DNA of 64,000 bases from Pseudonocardia acidicola (GTDB taxonomy: Bacteria > Actinomycetota > Actinomycetes > Mycobacteriales > Pseudonocardiaceae), in the NCBI RefSeq assembly GCF_012911935.1, contig NZ_JAAXLA010000013.1, positions 48,655-112,654 of the forward strand, given 5' to 3'. Under the pieces are notes generated by a model. The model ran no database searches. It saw nothing but the letters and a program-made list of their open reading frames with translations, and was not told the DNA's origin. Below, piece by piece: positions 17,151 through 27,941 of the stretch (position 1 is the first letter of the stretch; every line of letters starts with the position of its first letter). Both the position numbers and the translations under genes were made by a program.

Positions 17151-17429
17151 CTGCCGCAGATCCGCCTGGACGATCTGCCGGGCGCCCGCGCGCAGATGAC
17201 CGAACCGATGGTTGCCGTGCCGGCGCCGGGCACGACCGGCGTCCAGGTGGAGGACGTACGCGTGTCCGGCCCCGAGGGCGCCCCCGACATCACGCTGCGG
17301 CTCCATCGACCCGGCCGGGTCGCCGCCCGGGCCGGGGTCCACAGCGTGCACGGCGGCGGGTTCGTCCTGGGCAACCTCGAGACCTCCCACACGCGGAACG
17401 TGGAACTGGCCCGCGAACGGAGCGGGTAG
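17151..17429 (+). pseudogene. N-terminal fragment of an alpha/beta-hydrolase (HSL type)
   Basis: About 92 residues remain, reading RLDDLPGARAQMTEPMVAVP, then VQVEDVRVSGPEGAPDITLRLHRP, then the oxyanion-hole motif HGGGFVLGNLETSH of hormone-sensitive-lipase-type esterases. The frame stops before the catalytic GDSAGG serine block, which is absent downstream, and no start codon fits upstream. A gene cut at both ends. Confidence 0.65.
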
Positions 17430-17656
17430 GGGTCAGCCTGCCCCTCCGGGTGGCGAACGCCGTTGCGGATACGGTCGCTCACCGCCGACACGGAGTCGCG
17501 GAGACCAGGCCGGCGCTTCGCCGGGGCTCAGGTGGGGCCGCTCGGGCGGCCTGCTCCAGTTCGTCACCTTGCCGTCACCGATCGTCCATGTGCCCAACGC
17601 ACTCCGCTCACCGCCGGGAGTCAGGGTGGCCGAGAACCCATGAAAGGGGCCCAGTC

Positions 17657-17770
17657 ATGGCCGGATTCTTCACGTCGGTACTGGTCACGGCCACGGCTGC
17701 GCTGATCGAGAAGCTCGTCCTCCACGTGATCCGCTCGCTACGTAGCGCGCGCAGGCCGGTCGTCGGCTGA
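17657..17770 (+). CDS. Small hydrophobic protein (37 residues)
   Basis: ATG at 17657 with GAAAGGGG nine bases upstream opens a 37-residue frame: an uncharged N-terminal stretch MAGFFTSVLVTATAALIEKLV and an arginine-rich tail. It could be a single-span membrane peptide. Similar tiny proteins are widespread in actinomycetes but have no assigned role. The call rests on the ribosome binding site and composition. Confidence 0.4.
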   Translation: MAGFFTSVLVTATAALIEKLVLHVIRSLRSARRPVVG

Positions 17771-17850
17771 GCGCCGCGGTCCTCGTGCAGCGCCTGCTGA
17801 GGTGACCGCGACCGGTACCGACGTGGCAACGGTCCAGGACCGGGTTCAGG

Positions 17851-18096
17851 TCACCGCCGACCCGTGGGCTCGAGCACGGGCTCGACATCCACGATGGGTA
17901 TTCCGTCGTGCGCTTCGAGGTCGCGCACCCGGACCCTGTCACCGGCAACGGAGAGTATCTGCATCCGGTGCGGTCCGTTGAGGACAGGCCAGGCGTCCGG
18001 GGCTCCTCCGTCGCCCTGTTTCGGTGCGGTGTCGCGGTCGACGAGCGGAGAGTCGACCCATCCGATCGGCGTCACGTCGTACCGGGACGCGCTCAT
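17851..18096 (-). pseudogene. Internally deleted TrmO-like tRNA methyltransferase
   Basis: Starting MSASRYDVTPIGWVDSPL, then DRDTAPKQGDGGAPDAWPVL, it matches the N-terminus of TrmO (UPF0066), which methylates N6-threonylcarbamoyl-adenosine 37 in tRNA. It then jumps to RMQILSVAGDRVRVRDLEAHDGIPIVDVEPVL, which is the C-terminal part. Roughly 60 central residues, including the conserved RPNPIGLH-type block, are missing without a frameshift. At about 81 residues the product cannot be a working enzyme. Confidence 0.65.
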
Positions 18097-18114
18097 GTAG
18101 TCCTTTCGCACCGG

Positions 18115-18310
18115 CGTCGAGGAGCGCCTGCAGGGTTCTCGTGATGTCGTCGACGTGCCGGTAGCCGGCAGGGCCCGTCACCCCCTGGCTGTGGCCAGGG
18201 GGGATCCAGCCCGACGTGCAGGTCCCCGACGTTGAAGCCGACGTGGGAGGCCTCGTCCAGGTCGGGTTCCACGGCCAGGAGCTCGCAGTAGAGGATCTCG
18301 GCCATCACCC
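18115..18310 (-). pseudogene. Frameshifted VOC/glyoxalase-fold fragment
   Basis: One frame reads AVEPDLDEASHVGFNVGDLHVGLDP; the sequence then continues in another frame with MTGPAGYRHVDDITRTLQALLDAGA. Together they are the middle of a vicinal-oxygen-chelate-fold protein. The N-terminal half and the last strand are lost. It abuts the truncated TrmO gene on the same strand. Confidence 0.55.
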
Positions 18311-18382
18311 AGCCGACCGGCCGCGCCGAGGCGGCGCGCCGGGCTACCTGCTGGCCGCGCACCCACCTGGTCCGCCGGCCGC

Positions 18383-19597
18383 TCAGCCGACCCGTCTGGC
18401 GTCGGTGAGCTCGGCCGGCGAGGAATCACCCGCGTCGGCCGGCCCGATCAACTCAAGGATCATGGCCGCGGCGTCGGGCTGTCCTGGGCGGACCATCGGG
18501 GTCGGAGCAGCACGCGGCCGGGCGACCACCTCGTCGATGGCGGCGGCGAGCTCGTCCGGCGTGCTCGGCCAGGGAGCGAGCGCAGCCGCGGCGAGGACGC
18601 TCGCGTTCGCCCGGCCATGCCCGGGAATGGCCAGGTAGCTGATGCTGGGAAGGCCCGCGACCAGGGCCTCGGTGAACGACAGACCACCGGCGTTGTGAAC
18701 CAGGGCGTCCGCAGCGGCCATGAGGTCGGGGACGTCGTCGCGCCACCCCAGGGCGCTCACCCGGTCCTGCGTGGCCAGGCGGCGGCGCAGCGACTCGTTG
18801 CGTCCGCACAGCACCACGACCCGCACCCGCGGATGCCGCAGAATCGCGTCGACCGCGTCCGGGACGAGGCCCAGTCCCAGCGATCCGGCGCTGATCAGGA
18901 CCACCGGCTCGTCGCCCTCGACGCCCAGCTCCGCGCGGATCCGGGCCCGGTCGGCAGGAAGGACGCTCCGGGAGAACCGCGGTTCGGCCAGCGCCCCGGC
19001 CGCGCGCAGCGCGACGCCGTACCGGCTGCCATCGGTCACGGTCGCCGAGGTCACCGTCAGATGCATGTCGACATCGGGATGGCACCACATGCGATGCGCC
19101 GCAGGATCGGTCAGGAACGTGACGGCCGGGACGGTGAGCAGTCCCGCGGCGCGCAACCGGCCCAGCGTCTGGCTCGCCAACGGATAGGTGGACACCACCA
19201 CGTCCGCCCCGGACGCCCACCGCCGCACCACGCCCTCGGAGAGCCGACAGAACCGCAGCACGGTGAGCTGCACCCAGCGCCGGTGCTCGAGGCTCACGAA
19301 GAGCCAGTCGAAGAACCGCGGGGTGTGCTGCACCGCAGGCATGTAGCAGTCACGGACGATGCGACGCCCGACGGCCGGGAGTGCATCAAGATAGTCACGG
19401 ACGTCCACCTCCACACCGCAACGGCGGAGACGCCGGGCCAGCTCGTAGGCAGCGCCGTCGTGCCCGGCGCCGACACCGGCGGTGAGGATGAGAACGCGAC
19501 GGGAGCCGTCAGGAGCATCGGACCCGCGGCGCCTCCAGCGGATCAGGCGGCCCCTGGCCCGCCTCGGCAGCAGCATGGGTGGCTTCGGCGGCATCAT
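18383..19597 (-). CDS. GT28/MGDG-synthase-like glycosyltransferase
   Basis: A 404-residue GT-B glycosyltransferase. The N-terminal lipid-acceptor motif is VLILTAGVGAGHDGAAYELARRL (about residues 35-57); the C-terminal nucleotide-sugar site has VLISAGSLGLG, ALGWRDDVPDLMAAADALVHNAGG and AIPGHGRAN. Related enzymes (UgtP, MGD, MurG-like) add a sugar from a UDP donor to a membrane lipid. Two paralogues lie at 29.9-33.6 kb. The start at 19597 follows CAGGAG; upstream sequence is not family-like. Acceptor and donor are unknown. Confidence 0.85.
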   Translation of the reverse strand: MMPPKPPMLLPRRARGRLIRWRRRGSDAPDGSRRVLILTAGVGAGHDGAAYELARRLRRCGVEVDVRDYLDALPAVGRRIVRDCYMPAVQHTPRFFDWLFVSLEHRRWVQLTVLRFCRLSEGVVRRWASGADVVVSTYPLASQTLGRLRAAGLLTVPAVTFLTDPAAHRMWCHPDVDMHLTVTSATVTDGSRYGVALRAAGALAEPRFSRSVLPADRARIRAELGVEGDEPVVLISAGSLGLGLVPDAVDAILRHPRVRVVVLCGRNESLRRRLATQDRVSALGWRDDVPDLMAAADALVHNAGGLSFTEALVAGLPSISYLAIPGHGRANASVLAAAALAPWPSTPDELAAAIDEVVARPRAAPTPMVRPGQPDAAAMILELIGPADAGDSSPAELTDARRVG

Positions 19598-19997
19598 GCG
19601 GGGGCGGCTCCTGGGTGGGCGTTGTTGGCGATCACTTCCTACGCCACCGGAGAAAAGCCACAGGCAAACTTGAGCTGTGCGTCGGCTGTGCATCACGCGA
19701 CGGTCCGGTGCCGCCGGACGCGCCCGGCGGTTCGAGCGAGGTGTTCTCCTCGGCCGGTCACGGAGTGTCACCAAGTGACGTGCCGGGCGGGGGCCGTTCC
19801 GGACCGCCGGCGGTGGTGCGCTACGCGCCGGCCCGGCGTCGCCAGCCGCTCCGCTCCCGGCGGGCCGCAGGGCCCGCCGGACGCTTCGCAACGCCGGAGC
19901 GAATTACGCTGAGCAGACGACGACTGTCATCGCCGGGCATGCTATTCGTGGTCGGACAGGCCGGACAGGAACGTCCCACATCGACGGAGAGCGCCAC
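19598..19997 (+). other. 400-base gap
   Basis: Between divergently arranged genes. It should hold the promoters of both the glycosyltransferase and the lower-GC gene, but I see no clear hexamers, operator or structured RNA. Sequence becomes less GC-rich after about 19900. Confidence 0.3.
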
Positions 19998-20684
19998 GTG
20001 ACCATTCCAAGCGCCTGCCAGGCCATAGCAGACAGGATCGACGCCTTAAGAATCGACGAGCAACAGCTGAATATCAGGTTGCGGTCGCAACCCCCGCCGA
20101 CCGCCGCCGAACAGAGCGTCATCACGCAAAAACTCAGGAACATCAGGCAGGAGATTACTGCCGCGACAGCCGAACTGAATGACTGTATCGCGCAGTACAG
20201 CAGCAATCCCGGCCCACAGCCTCTGGATTCCACCTTGACCGGAACCGTGACGCTGACGACGACATCCAACCAGGCCCCCGGCCCGTACTCCAGCCCATTG
20301 ACGGTGGGCATGCGATTCGACGAACCGCGAAGCGCGGTGAGTATCACGAGATTCACGCCCATCAACACACCGCCGACCAAGGTGCCGATAATCGGCGATG
20401 TCTCGCTTACCGTCACACTTCAAGGCGGCGGCCGAGGCACCTACTCGGAGGGGCACATGGAACTGCCCCTCACCTTGCTCTTCGCCTTCAACAAGCACAT
20501 CCCGTTCCAGCTTGCAGACGCGACCCTGTCGATCACGCTCACCACATCGGCGCCGGGCGGTTCGCCGGTCGACAGTTCCGGCCACATCGCCCTACAGGGC
20601 ACCGGGGACTTCACAGGAGGGCCGCCTTTCAGTCGCCACCAGGGAACACTCACGATCGACGGCGTTCTCCAGCCGGTCCCCTGA
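19998..20684 (+). CDS. Lower-GC protein of unknown function
   Basis: A 228-residue protein starting at GTG 19998. Residues 1-60 are helical with heptad-like spacing (RIDALRIDEQQLNIRL, then QKLRNIRQEITAATAELNDCIAQY), a likely coiled coil. Residues 75-228 are Thr/Ser/Gly-rich and predicted beta-rich (LDSTLTGTVTLTTTSNQ). No signal peptide or membrane segment. Codon use is unlike the neighbours, with frequent AAT, ATA-type and A-ending codons, pointing to recent transfer. I do not recognise the family. Confidence 0.6.
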   Translation: MTIPSACQAIADRIDALRIDEQQLNIRLRSQPPPTAAEQSVITQKLRNIRQEITAATAELNDCIAQYSSNPGPQPLDSTLTGTVTLTTTSNQAPGPYSSPLTVGMRFDEPRSAVSITRFTPINTPPTKVPIIGDVSLTVTLQGGGRGTYSEGHMELPLTLLFAFNKHIPFQLADATLSITLTTSAPGGSPVDSSGHIALQGTGDFTGGPPFSRHQGTLTIDGVLQPVP

Positions 20685-21204
20685 GATCCCCACCCAGGTC
20701 GGCCTGCCCCCACGAGAGCCGGGCACCGGCCCGGAGACCCTCTGTCGGGAGCCTGCAGGACTGTCGGACGACGCAGGAATCGAACGCGTCTGCCGACGCC
20801 GCAGACGTGACTCGCACCGGCCGGCTTCACGGACGCTTCCTCGTGCGAGCTCACCAGATAAGCAGAGGTATCACTCTCCGTGAACACGCGCAGACACTTC
20901 GTGTAATTGATCTCCTCGGTACGGTGACTCTCAGGGGTTGATCCAGTACTGTGTGCGTATGGCCTCGATGTGCGCGGCCACAGCACCGTGCCGCCGCTGA
21001 AAGCAAGGAGGAGCGCCGCCCTGGTCACCTCCGGGTCGACCGCGGACATCACCCGGACAGCCGGATGAGCGACAACGAGTGCAGAACCCGCGGCGTGGAT
21101 CTCGAAGCACAGATGGAGCGCCACACATCGCCGATCACGATCCCACGGTAGGACGACTGTGGATCCGAATCGTCAAGTAAAGGTCTGACTTCGGAAGGTG
21201 CCGA
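20685..21204 (+). other. 520-base gap with lower GC
   Basis: No gene I can support. The section around 20850-21180 has several A/T-rich patches, and short natural-looking peptides appear in broken frames on both strands. Probably scar sequence between two transferred genes; no inverted repeats or transposase remains were recognised. Confidence 0.3.
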
Positions 21205-21285
21205 CGAAACAACACCACCATTCTCGCCGGCATCGATTTCTCCGCCCCGAAGCGTGAGGTAACCGACGAGATCGTCGACCGCCTC

Positions 21286-22017
21286 ATGAAAGACGAGGAC
21301 ACCTACCCGGACGTGACGCTACGCCTGATGATGGAGGTAGCGAACACGACGTCGTTTCCGGAGTTGGAGGACCACGAGTATGGCGAGCGACTCGCCAGCA
21401 AGGCTCGCTCCGCGGTCGCTCTGCTCAGAGAACACACCGCTCCGTATGAATCGCTCATCGGCGAGCGGGAGCGCCTCGACGTCGAGCACGCCGCCTGCGC
21501 TCAGCAGGCCGAGGTGCAGCACCGCTTCTCGGACGAGCTGACCGAGCTTCAGGCCGAATTCTTCCATCTGTACGGCATCCCCGACGACCGGGCCCACGAG
21601 CGGGGGCACCGGTTCGAACCCTTCTTGCATCGTCTGTTCGACCTGTTCGACGTGGAGCCGCGCCTGTCGTACTCGCTCGAATACGAGCAGATCGACGGGG
21701 CGTTCACATTCGATACCGACGATTACGTCGTCGAGGCCGAGTGGCAAAAGAAGAAGGTCTCACGCGCCGAGGCCGACGCCTTCGACAAGAAAGTCGAACG
21801 CAAGGGCAGGAATGCCCTCGGATTGATCGTGAGCGTGAAGGGATTCAGCCCCGATGCGATCGGCCAGTACAGCCAGGGGACGACGTTCATGACCATGGAC
21901 GGCCCTGACCTCATGGCCGTCCTCAGCGGGCAGATTCGACTCGAGGACGTCCTGCGCCGCAAGAAGCGGTACGCGAACGAGACGGGCGCGTGCCACTTCC
22001 CCGTCAGTCAGTTCTAG
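21286..22017 (+). CDS. Restriction-endonuclease-like protein, 5'-truncated
   Basis: 243 residues from ATG 21286. The C-terminal domain looks like a PD-(D/E)xK nuclease core: YEQIDGAF (Asp), then YVVEAEWQKKK, then ALGLIVSVKGFSPDA. Where the family usually has E-x-K the sequence is E-A-E, so the catalytic lysine appears to be lost. The same frame stays open and protein-like upstream to about 21205 (ILAGIDFSAPKREVTDEIVDRLM) but contains no start codon before the stop at 21178, so the original 5' end is missing. Probably a decayed defence or mobile-element nuclease; comparison with full-length relatives would settle it. Confidence 0.55.
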   Translation: MKDEDTYPDVTLRLMMEVANTTSFPELEDHEYGERLASKARSAVALLREHTAPYESLIGERERLDVEHAACAQQAEVQHRFSDELTELQAEFFHLYGIPDDRAHERGHRFEPFLHRLFDLFDVEPRLSYSLEYEQIDGAFTFDTDDYVVEAEWQKKKVSRAEADAFDKKVERKGRNALGLIVSVKGFSPDAIGQYSQGTTFMTMDGPDLMAVLSGQIRLEDVLRRKKRYANETGACHFPVSQF

Positions 22018-22134
22018 GTCTGCTTCTGCCACGGGCGCCGGCCGGCAGGTCGTCGGGCGTCGTGCGCGAGCCCGGATGGCCCGGGGTGACCGCTGTTCGC
22101 CCCTGGCACGGCGTCGGCGGCGAGGAAGCAGTGC

Positions 22135-22818
22135 TCATGCCGCCTCCGCGGTGGCGACAGCGCGCAGCGCGGTCACCCGATCGGCCATCGTGCCGGGGCC
22201 GTTGAACAGCGCCGAGCCGGCACAGAACACGGTCGCGCCTGCTCTGGCGGCGGCACCGATCGTGCCGGTACCGATCCCGCCGTCGACCTCGAGCTCGATG
22301 TCGAGTCCGCGCCGGTCGATCTCGGCCCGGGCGGCGGCGATCTTGGGCTCCATGCCGGCCAGGTAGCGCTGCCCACCGAAACCGGGGTTGACCGTCATCA
22401 CCAGCAGCAGGTCCAGCAGATCCAGCACATACTCGACGGCCGCCAGCGGGGTGGCCGGGTTCAGCGCGACCCCGGCGCGGACGCCGAGCTCGTTGATCCG
22501 GCCCAGGGTGCGGTGCAGGTGCGTGGTCGCCTCGGCGTGCACGATGACGATCTCGCATCCGGCGTCGACCCATCGGGGCAACATCGGGTCCGGGTCCTCG
22601 ACCATCAGGTGAGCCTCGAAACCCAGACCCACCAGGCCACGGGTCGCAGCGATGACGTCCGGGCCGAAGGTCAGGTTCGGGACGAAGCGGCCGTCCATCA
22701 CGTCCCACTGGACGCGGTCGACGCCCGCCTTCTCGAGTTCCTGCAGCTGGCCTCCGAGGTCCGCGAAGTTCGCGGGCAGCACCGACGCGACGAGCATCGG
22801 CTGCGGGGAAACGGGCAT
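22135..22818 (-). CDS. rpe: Ribulose-phosphate 3-epimerase
   Basis: A 227-residue TIM barrel that interconverts ribulose-5-phosphate and xylulose-5-phosphate. Motifs: VASVLPANFADLG (residues 10-22), WDVMDGRFVPNLTFGPDVI with the metal-binding Asp, HLMVEDP, MTVNPGFGGQRYL, and ELEVDGGIGTGTI with the second Asp and phosphate loop. GAGGAGA precedes the start. Placed next to the aldolase and divergent from RuBisCO, it most likely serves regeneration of the CO2 acceptor in the Calvin cycle. Confidence 0.95.
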   Translation of the reverse strand: MPVSPQPMLVASVLPANFADLGGQLQELEKAGVDRVQWDVMDGRFVPNLTFGPDVIAATRGLVGLGFEAHLMVEDPDPMLPRWVDAGCEIVIVHAEATTHLHRTLGRINELGVRAGVALNPATPLAAVEYVLDLLDLLLVMTVNPGFGGQRYLAGMEPKIAAARAEIDRRGLDIELEVDGGIGTGTIGAAARAGATVFCAGSALFNGPGTMADRVTALRAVATAEAA

Positions 22819-22872
22819 CGCATCTCCTCGTGTCGAGGCTGTGACACTAGGTCGCATCCGCCAGGGATCGTC

Positions 22873-22898
22873 CCCCCGTTGCGGGGAAAAGACGGGGG
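22873..22898 (-). terminator. Hairpin between aldolase and epimerase genes
   Basis: CCCCCGT at 22873-22879 pairs with ACGGGGG at 22892-22898 around a 12-base loop, with a nested CCCC/GGGG alternative. It could reduce read-through from the aldolase into rpe or be incidental GC structure. Confidence 0.3.
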
Positions 22899-22964
22899 TG
22901 GATGAACCTGTGCGGGGATGGACCGATCCCGATGTCGGCGGGTGTGGGCCACCGGTCGTCGTGC

Positions 22965-23963
22965 TCAGGCCGGCTGCAGCTCTGCCCGGCGCCGCACCGC
23001 CGCAGCATTCGCGGCGACCCGCTCGGCCAGCGCAGCCTGTCCGTCGGCGACGCGGGCCGGGTCGCCGGCCCATGCGGCCAACGCCGGGTCGACCAGAGCA
23101 CGGCCGAACGAGAACGTCACCGGCCACGGCGTGCGATGGACCTGCATCGCCGCCAGATTCGCAGTCGCCCGCTCCGGCGGCTGCCCGCCGGACAGAAACG
23201 CGACGCCCGCCAGATCGGTGGGCAGCGCACTCAGCACGTCCACGGTCGCCTCGGCGACCTGCTCGGGCGCCGACCGCTCGGGGTGGTCGGCACCCTCGAT
23301 CACCATGTTCGGCTTGAGCACGATCCCGGCGGGGTCGACCGACAACGCCGCCAGCTCGGCCACGACGGCGGCGTGCACCCGGGCGGTGACCTCTGCGCAG
23401 CGGCGCAGGGAGTGGGTGCCGTCCATCAGCACCTCGGGCTCGACGATCGGGACGATGCCCGCCTCCTGGCACGCTGCGGCGTACCGGGCCAGCGCGTGGG
23501 CGTTCGCCCGGATACCGGCCGCGGTCGGCAGCTCGTCGGTGATCGTGATGACGGCACGCCACTTGGCGAACGCCGCACCCAGCTCGGCGTAGCCGGCCAG
23601 CCGCTCGACCAACCCGTCCAGCCCTTCGGTGATCTTCTCGCCCGGGAGCCCCGGACAGGCCTTGGCCCCGGCGTCGACCTTGATCCCGGGAAGGATGCCC
23701 AGCGCCCGCACCGCATCCGCGAAGGGCCGGCCGTCGGCGAACCGCTGGTGCAGCGTCTCGTCGCAGAAGATGATCCCGGAAACGCCGTCGGCGAGGCCCG
23801 GGGTGGCCGCAAGCATCTCCCGGTAGGCCCGCCTGTTCTCCGGGGTCGGCTCCACGCCGGCTGTGGTCAGCCGCGCGGACATGGTGCCGATGCTCTCGTC
23901 GGCGGCGAGGACGCCCTTGCCCGGCGCCACCATGCGCGCCGCGACCTGCCTGCAGGTACTCAT
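22965..23963 (-). CDS. Class I fructose-bisphosphate aldolase
   Basis: A 332-residue class I (Schiff-base) aldolase of the eukaryote-like family. Seen are KGVLAADESIGTM (residues 16-28), GIKVDAGAK, the VEPEVLMDG block, and VLKPNMVIEG with the Schiff-base lysine near residue 217, followed by GVAFLSGGQPPERAT. It joins glyceraldehyde-3-phosphate and dihydroxyacetone phosphate (and, in carbon fixation, erythrose-4-phosphate). GGGAGGGAGA is the ribosome binding site. It shares a 173-base divergent region with cbbL and precedes rpe. Confidence 0.92.
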   Translation of the reverse strand: MSTCRQVAARMVAPGKGVLAADESIGTMSARLTTAGVEPTPENRRAYREMLAATPGLADGVSGIIFCDETLHQRFADGRPFADAVRALGILPGIKVDAGAKACPGLPGEKITEGLDGLVERLAGYAELGAAFAKWRAVITITDELPTAAGIRANAHALARYAAACQEAGIVPIVEPEVLMDGTHSLRRCAEVTARVHAAVVAELAALSVDPAGIVLKPNMVIEGADHPERSAPEQVAEATVDVLSALPTDLAGVAFLSGGQPPERATANLAAMQVHRTPWPVTFSFGRALVDPALAAWAGDPARVADGQAALAERVAANAAAVRRRAELQPA

Positions 23964-25567
<1,604 letters not shown>

Positions 25568-25578
25568 GGAGGCCGACG

Positions 25579-26004
25579 ATGCGCATCACCCAGGGCACCT
25601 TCTCCTATCTCCCCGACTTCACCGACGACGAGATCACCGCACAGATCAACTACGCACTGGAGAACGACTGGCCGCTGTCGGTGGAGTTCACCGACGACCC
25701 GCACCCCCGCAACACCTACTGGGAGATGTGGGGTCTGCCCATGTTCGACCTGAAGGACGCCGCCGGGGTCCTGCTGGAGGTCAACGCCTGCCGCAGCGCC
25801 CACCCGAACGCCTACATCAAGCTCAACGCCTACGACGCACGACTCGGCCGGCAGACCACAGCCCTGTCGTTCATCGTGCAGCGGCCCGCCGACGAACCGG
25901 GATTCCGCCTCGACCGCCAGGAGGCCTCGGACCGCCGGATCCGCTACACCACGCATTCCTACGCCACCGAGCGTCCCACCGGGGACCGCTACAGCAAGGA
26001 CTGA
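25579..26004 (+). CDS. cbbS: RuBisCO small subunit
   Basis: A 141-residue small subunit, beginning [19 protein letters not shown], with [34 protein letters not shown] and the acyl block [19 protein letters not shown]. The long C-terminal extension after about residue 105 (to [15 protein letters not shown]) is the red-type feature that forms the beta-hairpin lining the central channel. It assembles with CbbL as L8S8. Ribosome binding site GAGGAGG. It is followed by cbbX after one base. Confidence 0.96.
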   Translation: MRITQGTFSYLPDFTDDEITAQINYALENDWPLSVEFTDDPHPRNTYWEMWGLPMFDLKDAAGVLLEVNACRSAHPNAYIKLNAYDARLGRQTTALSFIVQRPADEPGFRLDRQEASDRRIRYTTHSYATERPTGDRYSKD

Positions 26005-26005
26005 G

Positions 26006-27064
26006 ATGACGGACGGATCGCAGTCCGGGCATGCCGCTGGGCGCCGGGCGTTCGGTATGCGCCCCGGCGCCGCGGCCGACCCGCAGACCGATCGGGAGCC
26101 ACCCCCGGACGGCCCGGCTCACGCTCCGCTCCCCGCCGGGACCGTGGTCGACCTGGCCGCGGTCCGGCGCGAGGCGGGGATCGACGACGTGCTCGCCACG
26201 CTGGACCGCGAGCTCGTCGGGCTGACCCCGGTCAAGACGCGGATCGCCGAGATCGCGGCACTGCTGCTCGTCGACCGCACCCGCCAGCGGTTCGGCATCA
26301 CCACGCCGCAGCCGACGCTGCACATGAGCTTCACCGGCAACCCCGGTACCGGGAAGACCACCGTCGCGCTGCGGATGGCCGACCTGCTGCACCGGCTCGG
26401 CTATCTGCGCAAGGGGCATCTGGTCACCGTCACCCGCGACGATCTGGTCGGCCAGTACGTGGGGCACACCGCACCGAAGACCAAAGACGTGATCAAGCGC
26501 GCGATGGGAGGCGTGCTGTTCATCGACGAGGCCTACTACCTCTACAAGGCCGAGAACGAACGCGACTACGGCGGCGAGGCCATCGAGATCCTGCTGCAGG
26601 TCATGGAGAGCAACCGCGACGACCTGGTGGTCGTCCTGGCCGGCTACGCCGACCGGATGGACACGTTCTTCGCCGCCAACCCCGGTATGCAGAGCCGGAT
26701 CGCCCACCACATCACGTTCCCGGACTACACCGTCGACGAGCTCGAAGAGATCAGCGTGCTGATGACCGAGACGCTCGGCTACCGCTTCTCCCCCGAAGCT
26801 CGCGAGGTGCTGCGGCGCTACCTCGACAAGCGCATCGGGCAGCCCTGGTTCGCCAACGCGCGCAGCGTGCGCAACGCGGTGGAACGCGCGCGTCTGCGGC
26901 AGGCCCGCCGACTCCTCGAACAGCCCGATCCGCGGGTCGACCTGGCCGCGCTCACCACGATCGAGCCGCCCGACCTGCTGGCCAGCCGGGTGTTCGAGTC
27001 GGTGCCCGAGGACCCGCTGGCGGAGTCGGGCATCGACAGCACATCGGGAGCCCTGACTCGATGA
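26006..27064 (+). CDS. cbbX: Red-type RuBisCO activase, AAA+ ATPase
   Basis: A 352-residue AAA+ protein. Walker A is GNPGTGKT at residues 111-118, Walker B is [12 protein letters not shown] near 170-181, with sensor-1/arginine-finger blocks after ([12 protein letters not shown], then [12 protein letters not shown]). CbbX removes inhibitory sugar phosphates from red-type RuBisCO by tugging on the CbbL C-terminus, and matches the form IC enzyme here. The first 45 residues are a disordered Pro/Ala-rich extension. It is the last gene of the cbbLSX operon. Confidence 0.95.
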   Translation: MTDGSQSGHAAGRRAFGMRPGAAADPQTDREPPPDGPAHAPLPAGTVVDLAAVRREAGIDDVLATLDRELVGLTPVKTRIAEIAALLLVDRTRQRFGITTPQPTLHMSFTGNPGTGKTTVALRMADLLHRLGYLRKGHLVTVTRDDLVGQYVGHTAPKTKDVIKRAMGGVLFIDEAYYLYKAENERDYGGEAIEILLQVMESNRDDLVVVLAGYADRMDTFFAANPGMQSRIAHHITFPDYTVDELEEISVLMTETLGYRFSPEAREVLRRYLDKRIGQPWFANARSVRNAVERARLRQARRLLEQPDPRVDLAALTTIEPPDLLASRVFESVPEDPLAESGIDSTSGALTR

Positions 27065-27097
27065 CCCGCCGCCGGTGTCGCCGTCGCGACCGGCTCG

Positions 27098-27129
27098 GCA
27101 GCCGAGTGGGGCGGCAGCCGAGTGGGGCG
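27098..27129 (+). repeat. Two tandem copies of a 16-base unit
   Basis: GCAGCCGAGTGGGGCG occurs at 27098-27113 and again, exactly, at 27114-27129, just after cbbX. It looks like a small slippage duplication; no function is implied. Confidence 0.8.
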
Positions 27130-27232
27130 GTGACAGCCGCGCAACGAACGGTCGCCGTGGTCGAGGAAGCCGAGGGCCCGTCCGATATCGATCGTGGGAG
27201 CAGACGACCCGATCAGGCCGGCCTCGGTCAAC

Positions 27233-27526
27233 TCATTCTGCGAGACTGCGGCGGAACGATTCGACTATCCCCTCATAGGACGGCTGCTCGGCGACCGCGT
27301 GCACGTCCCAGCTGAGGAGATCCATATAGGGCTGGAGCATGTCCGTGAGCTCCCGCGGCTCGTCCGTATCTATGAGCATGAATCCCGCTCCACCGCCGGC
27401 CAGGTCGTACCAGCCTCGAATTCTCTCCGGATGGTTTGTGCCAGCTTTGTCCTGTTCGAGGATCCGGCGCCGCAAGGCGTCGACCGTGGTGTGCGTGTGC
27501 CATTTGAATCTGCAGTACCACAGCAT
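27233..27526 (-). CDS. DUF3303-like small protein
   Basis: A 97-residue protein starting MLWYCRFKWHTHTTVDALRRRI, followed by RGWYDLAGGGAGFMLIDTDEPRELTDMLQPYMDLLSWDV. The layout, with a strand, helix, then a ferredoxin-like alpha+beta unit, fits the DUF3303 or dimeric alpha/beta-barrel families. Start at 27526 has GGAGGTG upstream. It converges on cbbX. No catalytic residues can be named and its role is unknown. Confidence 0.65.
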   Translation of the reverse strand: MLWYCRFKWHTHTTVDALRRRILEQDKAGTNHPERIRGWYDLAGGGAGFMLIDTDEPRELTDMLQPYMDLLSWDVHAVAEQPSYEGIVESFRRSLAE

Positions 27527-27941
27527 GTCTGCACCTCCGGCTTGATCAATTCCATTATTCGCCGCTCCCCCGGGGCCGGTCAAGCCGGCTCGAGGCGCTG
27601 ACTACCACGGGGATCAGCGTGCGAGAGCCGGGGCCGTCGACCGACCGAGCCAGCACCGACCCCGCTGATCGGCCTCACCGCGTCGACCGACTTTCGGTGC
27701 CGGCCGGGACGCGCCTCTCGCCGATCCGCAACGCGACCGCCTTTCGTGACATCGTCGACCGGGCGCCGCCCGCGAAAGCTCGACCACCTTGATGTTCGTG
27801 TCGCCGGCAGCATGGTCGACGATTTCATCGGTTTCCTGCCCCGTGAGTCCACCTGCTCGATATCCCATTCTGCCGCCCGCTGGACCACGGCCCGGCCGGC
27901 ATGGCGCGGGCACGAATTCCTCCACCGGACCTGCCCCGCCG

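Noticed and set aside
16049..17770. Long plus-strand frame opposite the geranylgeranyl-reductase-type gene
   Set aside because: Shadow frame for most of its length; only the last 37 codons from 17657 may be a real small gene.
22861..22915. GGGG/CCCC repeats between rpe and aldolase as a CRISPR-like or riboswitch element
   Set aside because: No repeat-spacer periodicity and no conserved riboswitch core; a simple hairpin explains it.
27061..27315. Frame starting at the ATGA overlap with the cbbX stop
   Set aside because: Overlap looks like coupling, but the translation is arginine-rich, includes the tandem repeat and runs antisense to the DUF3303-like gene.
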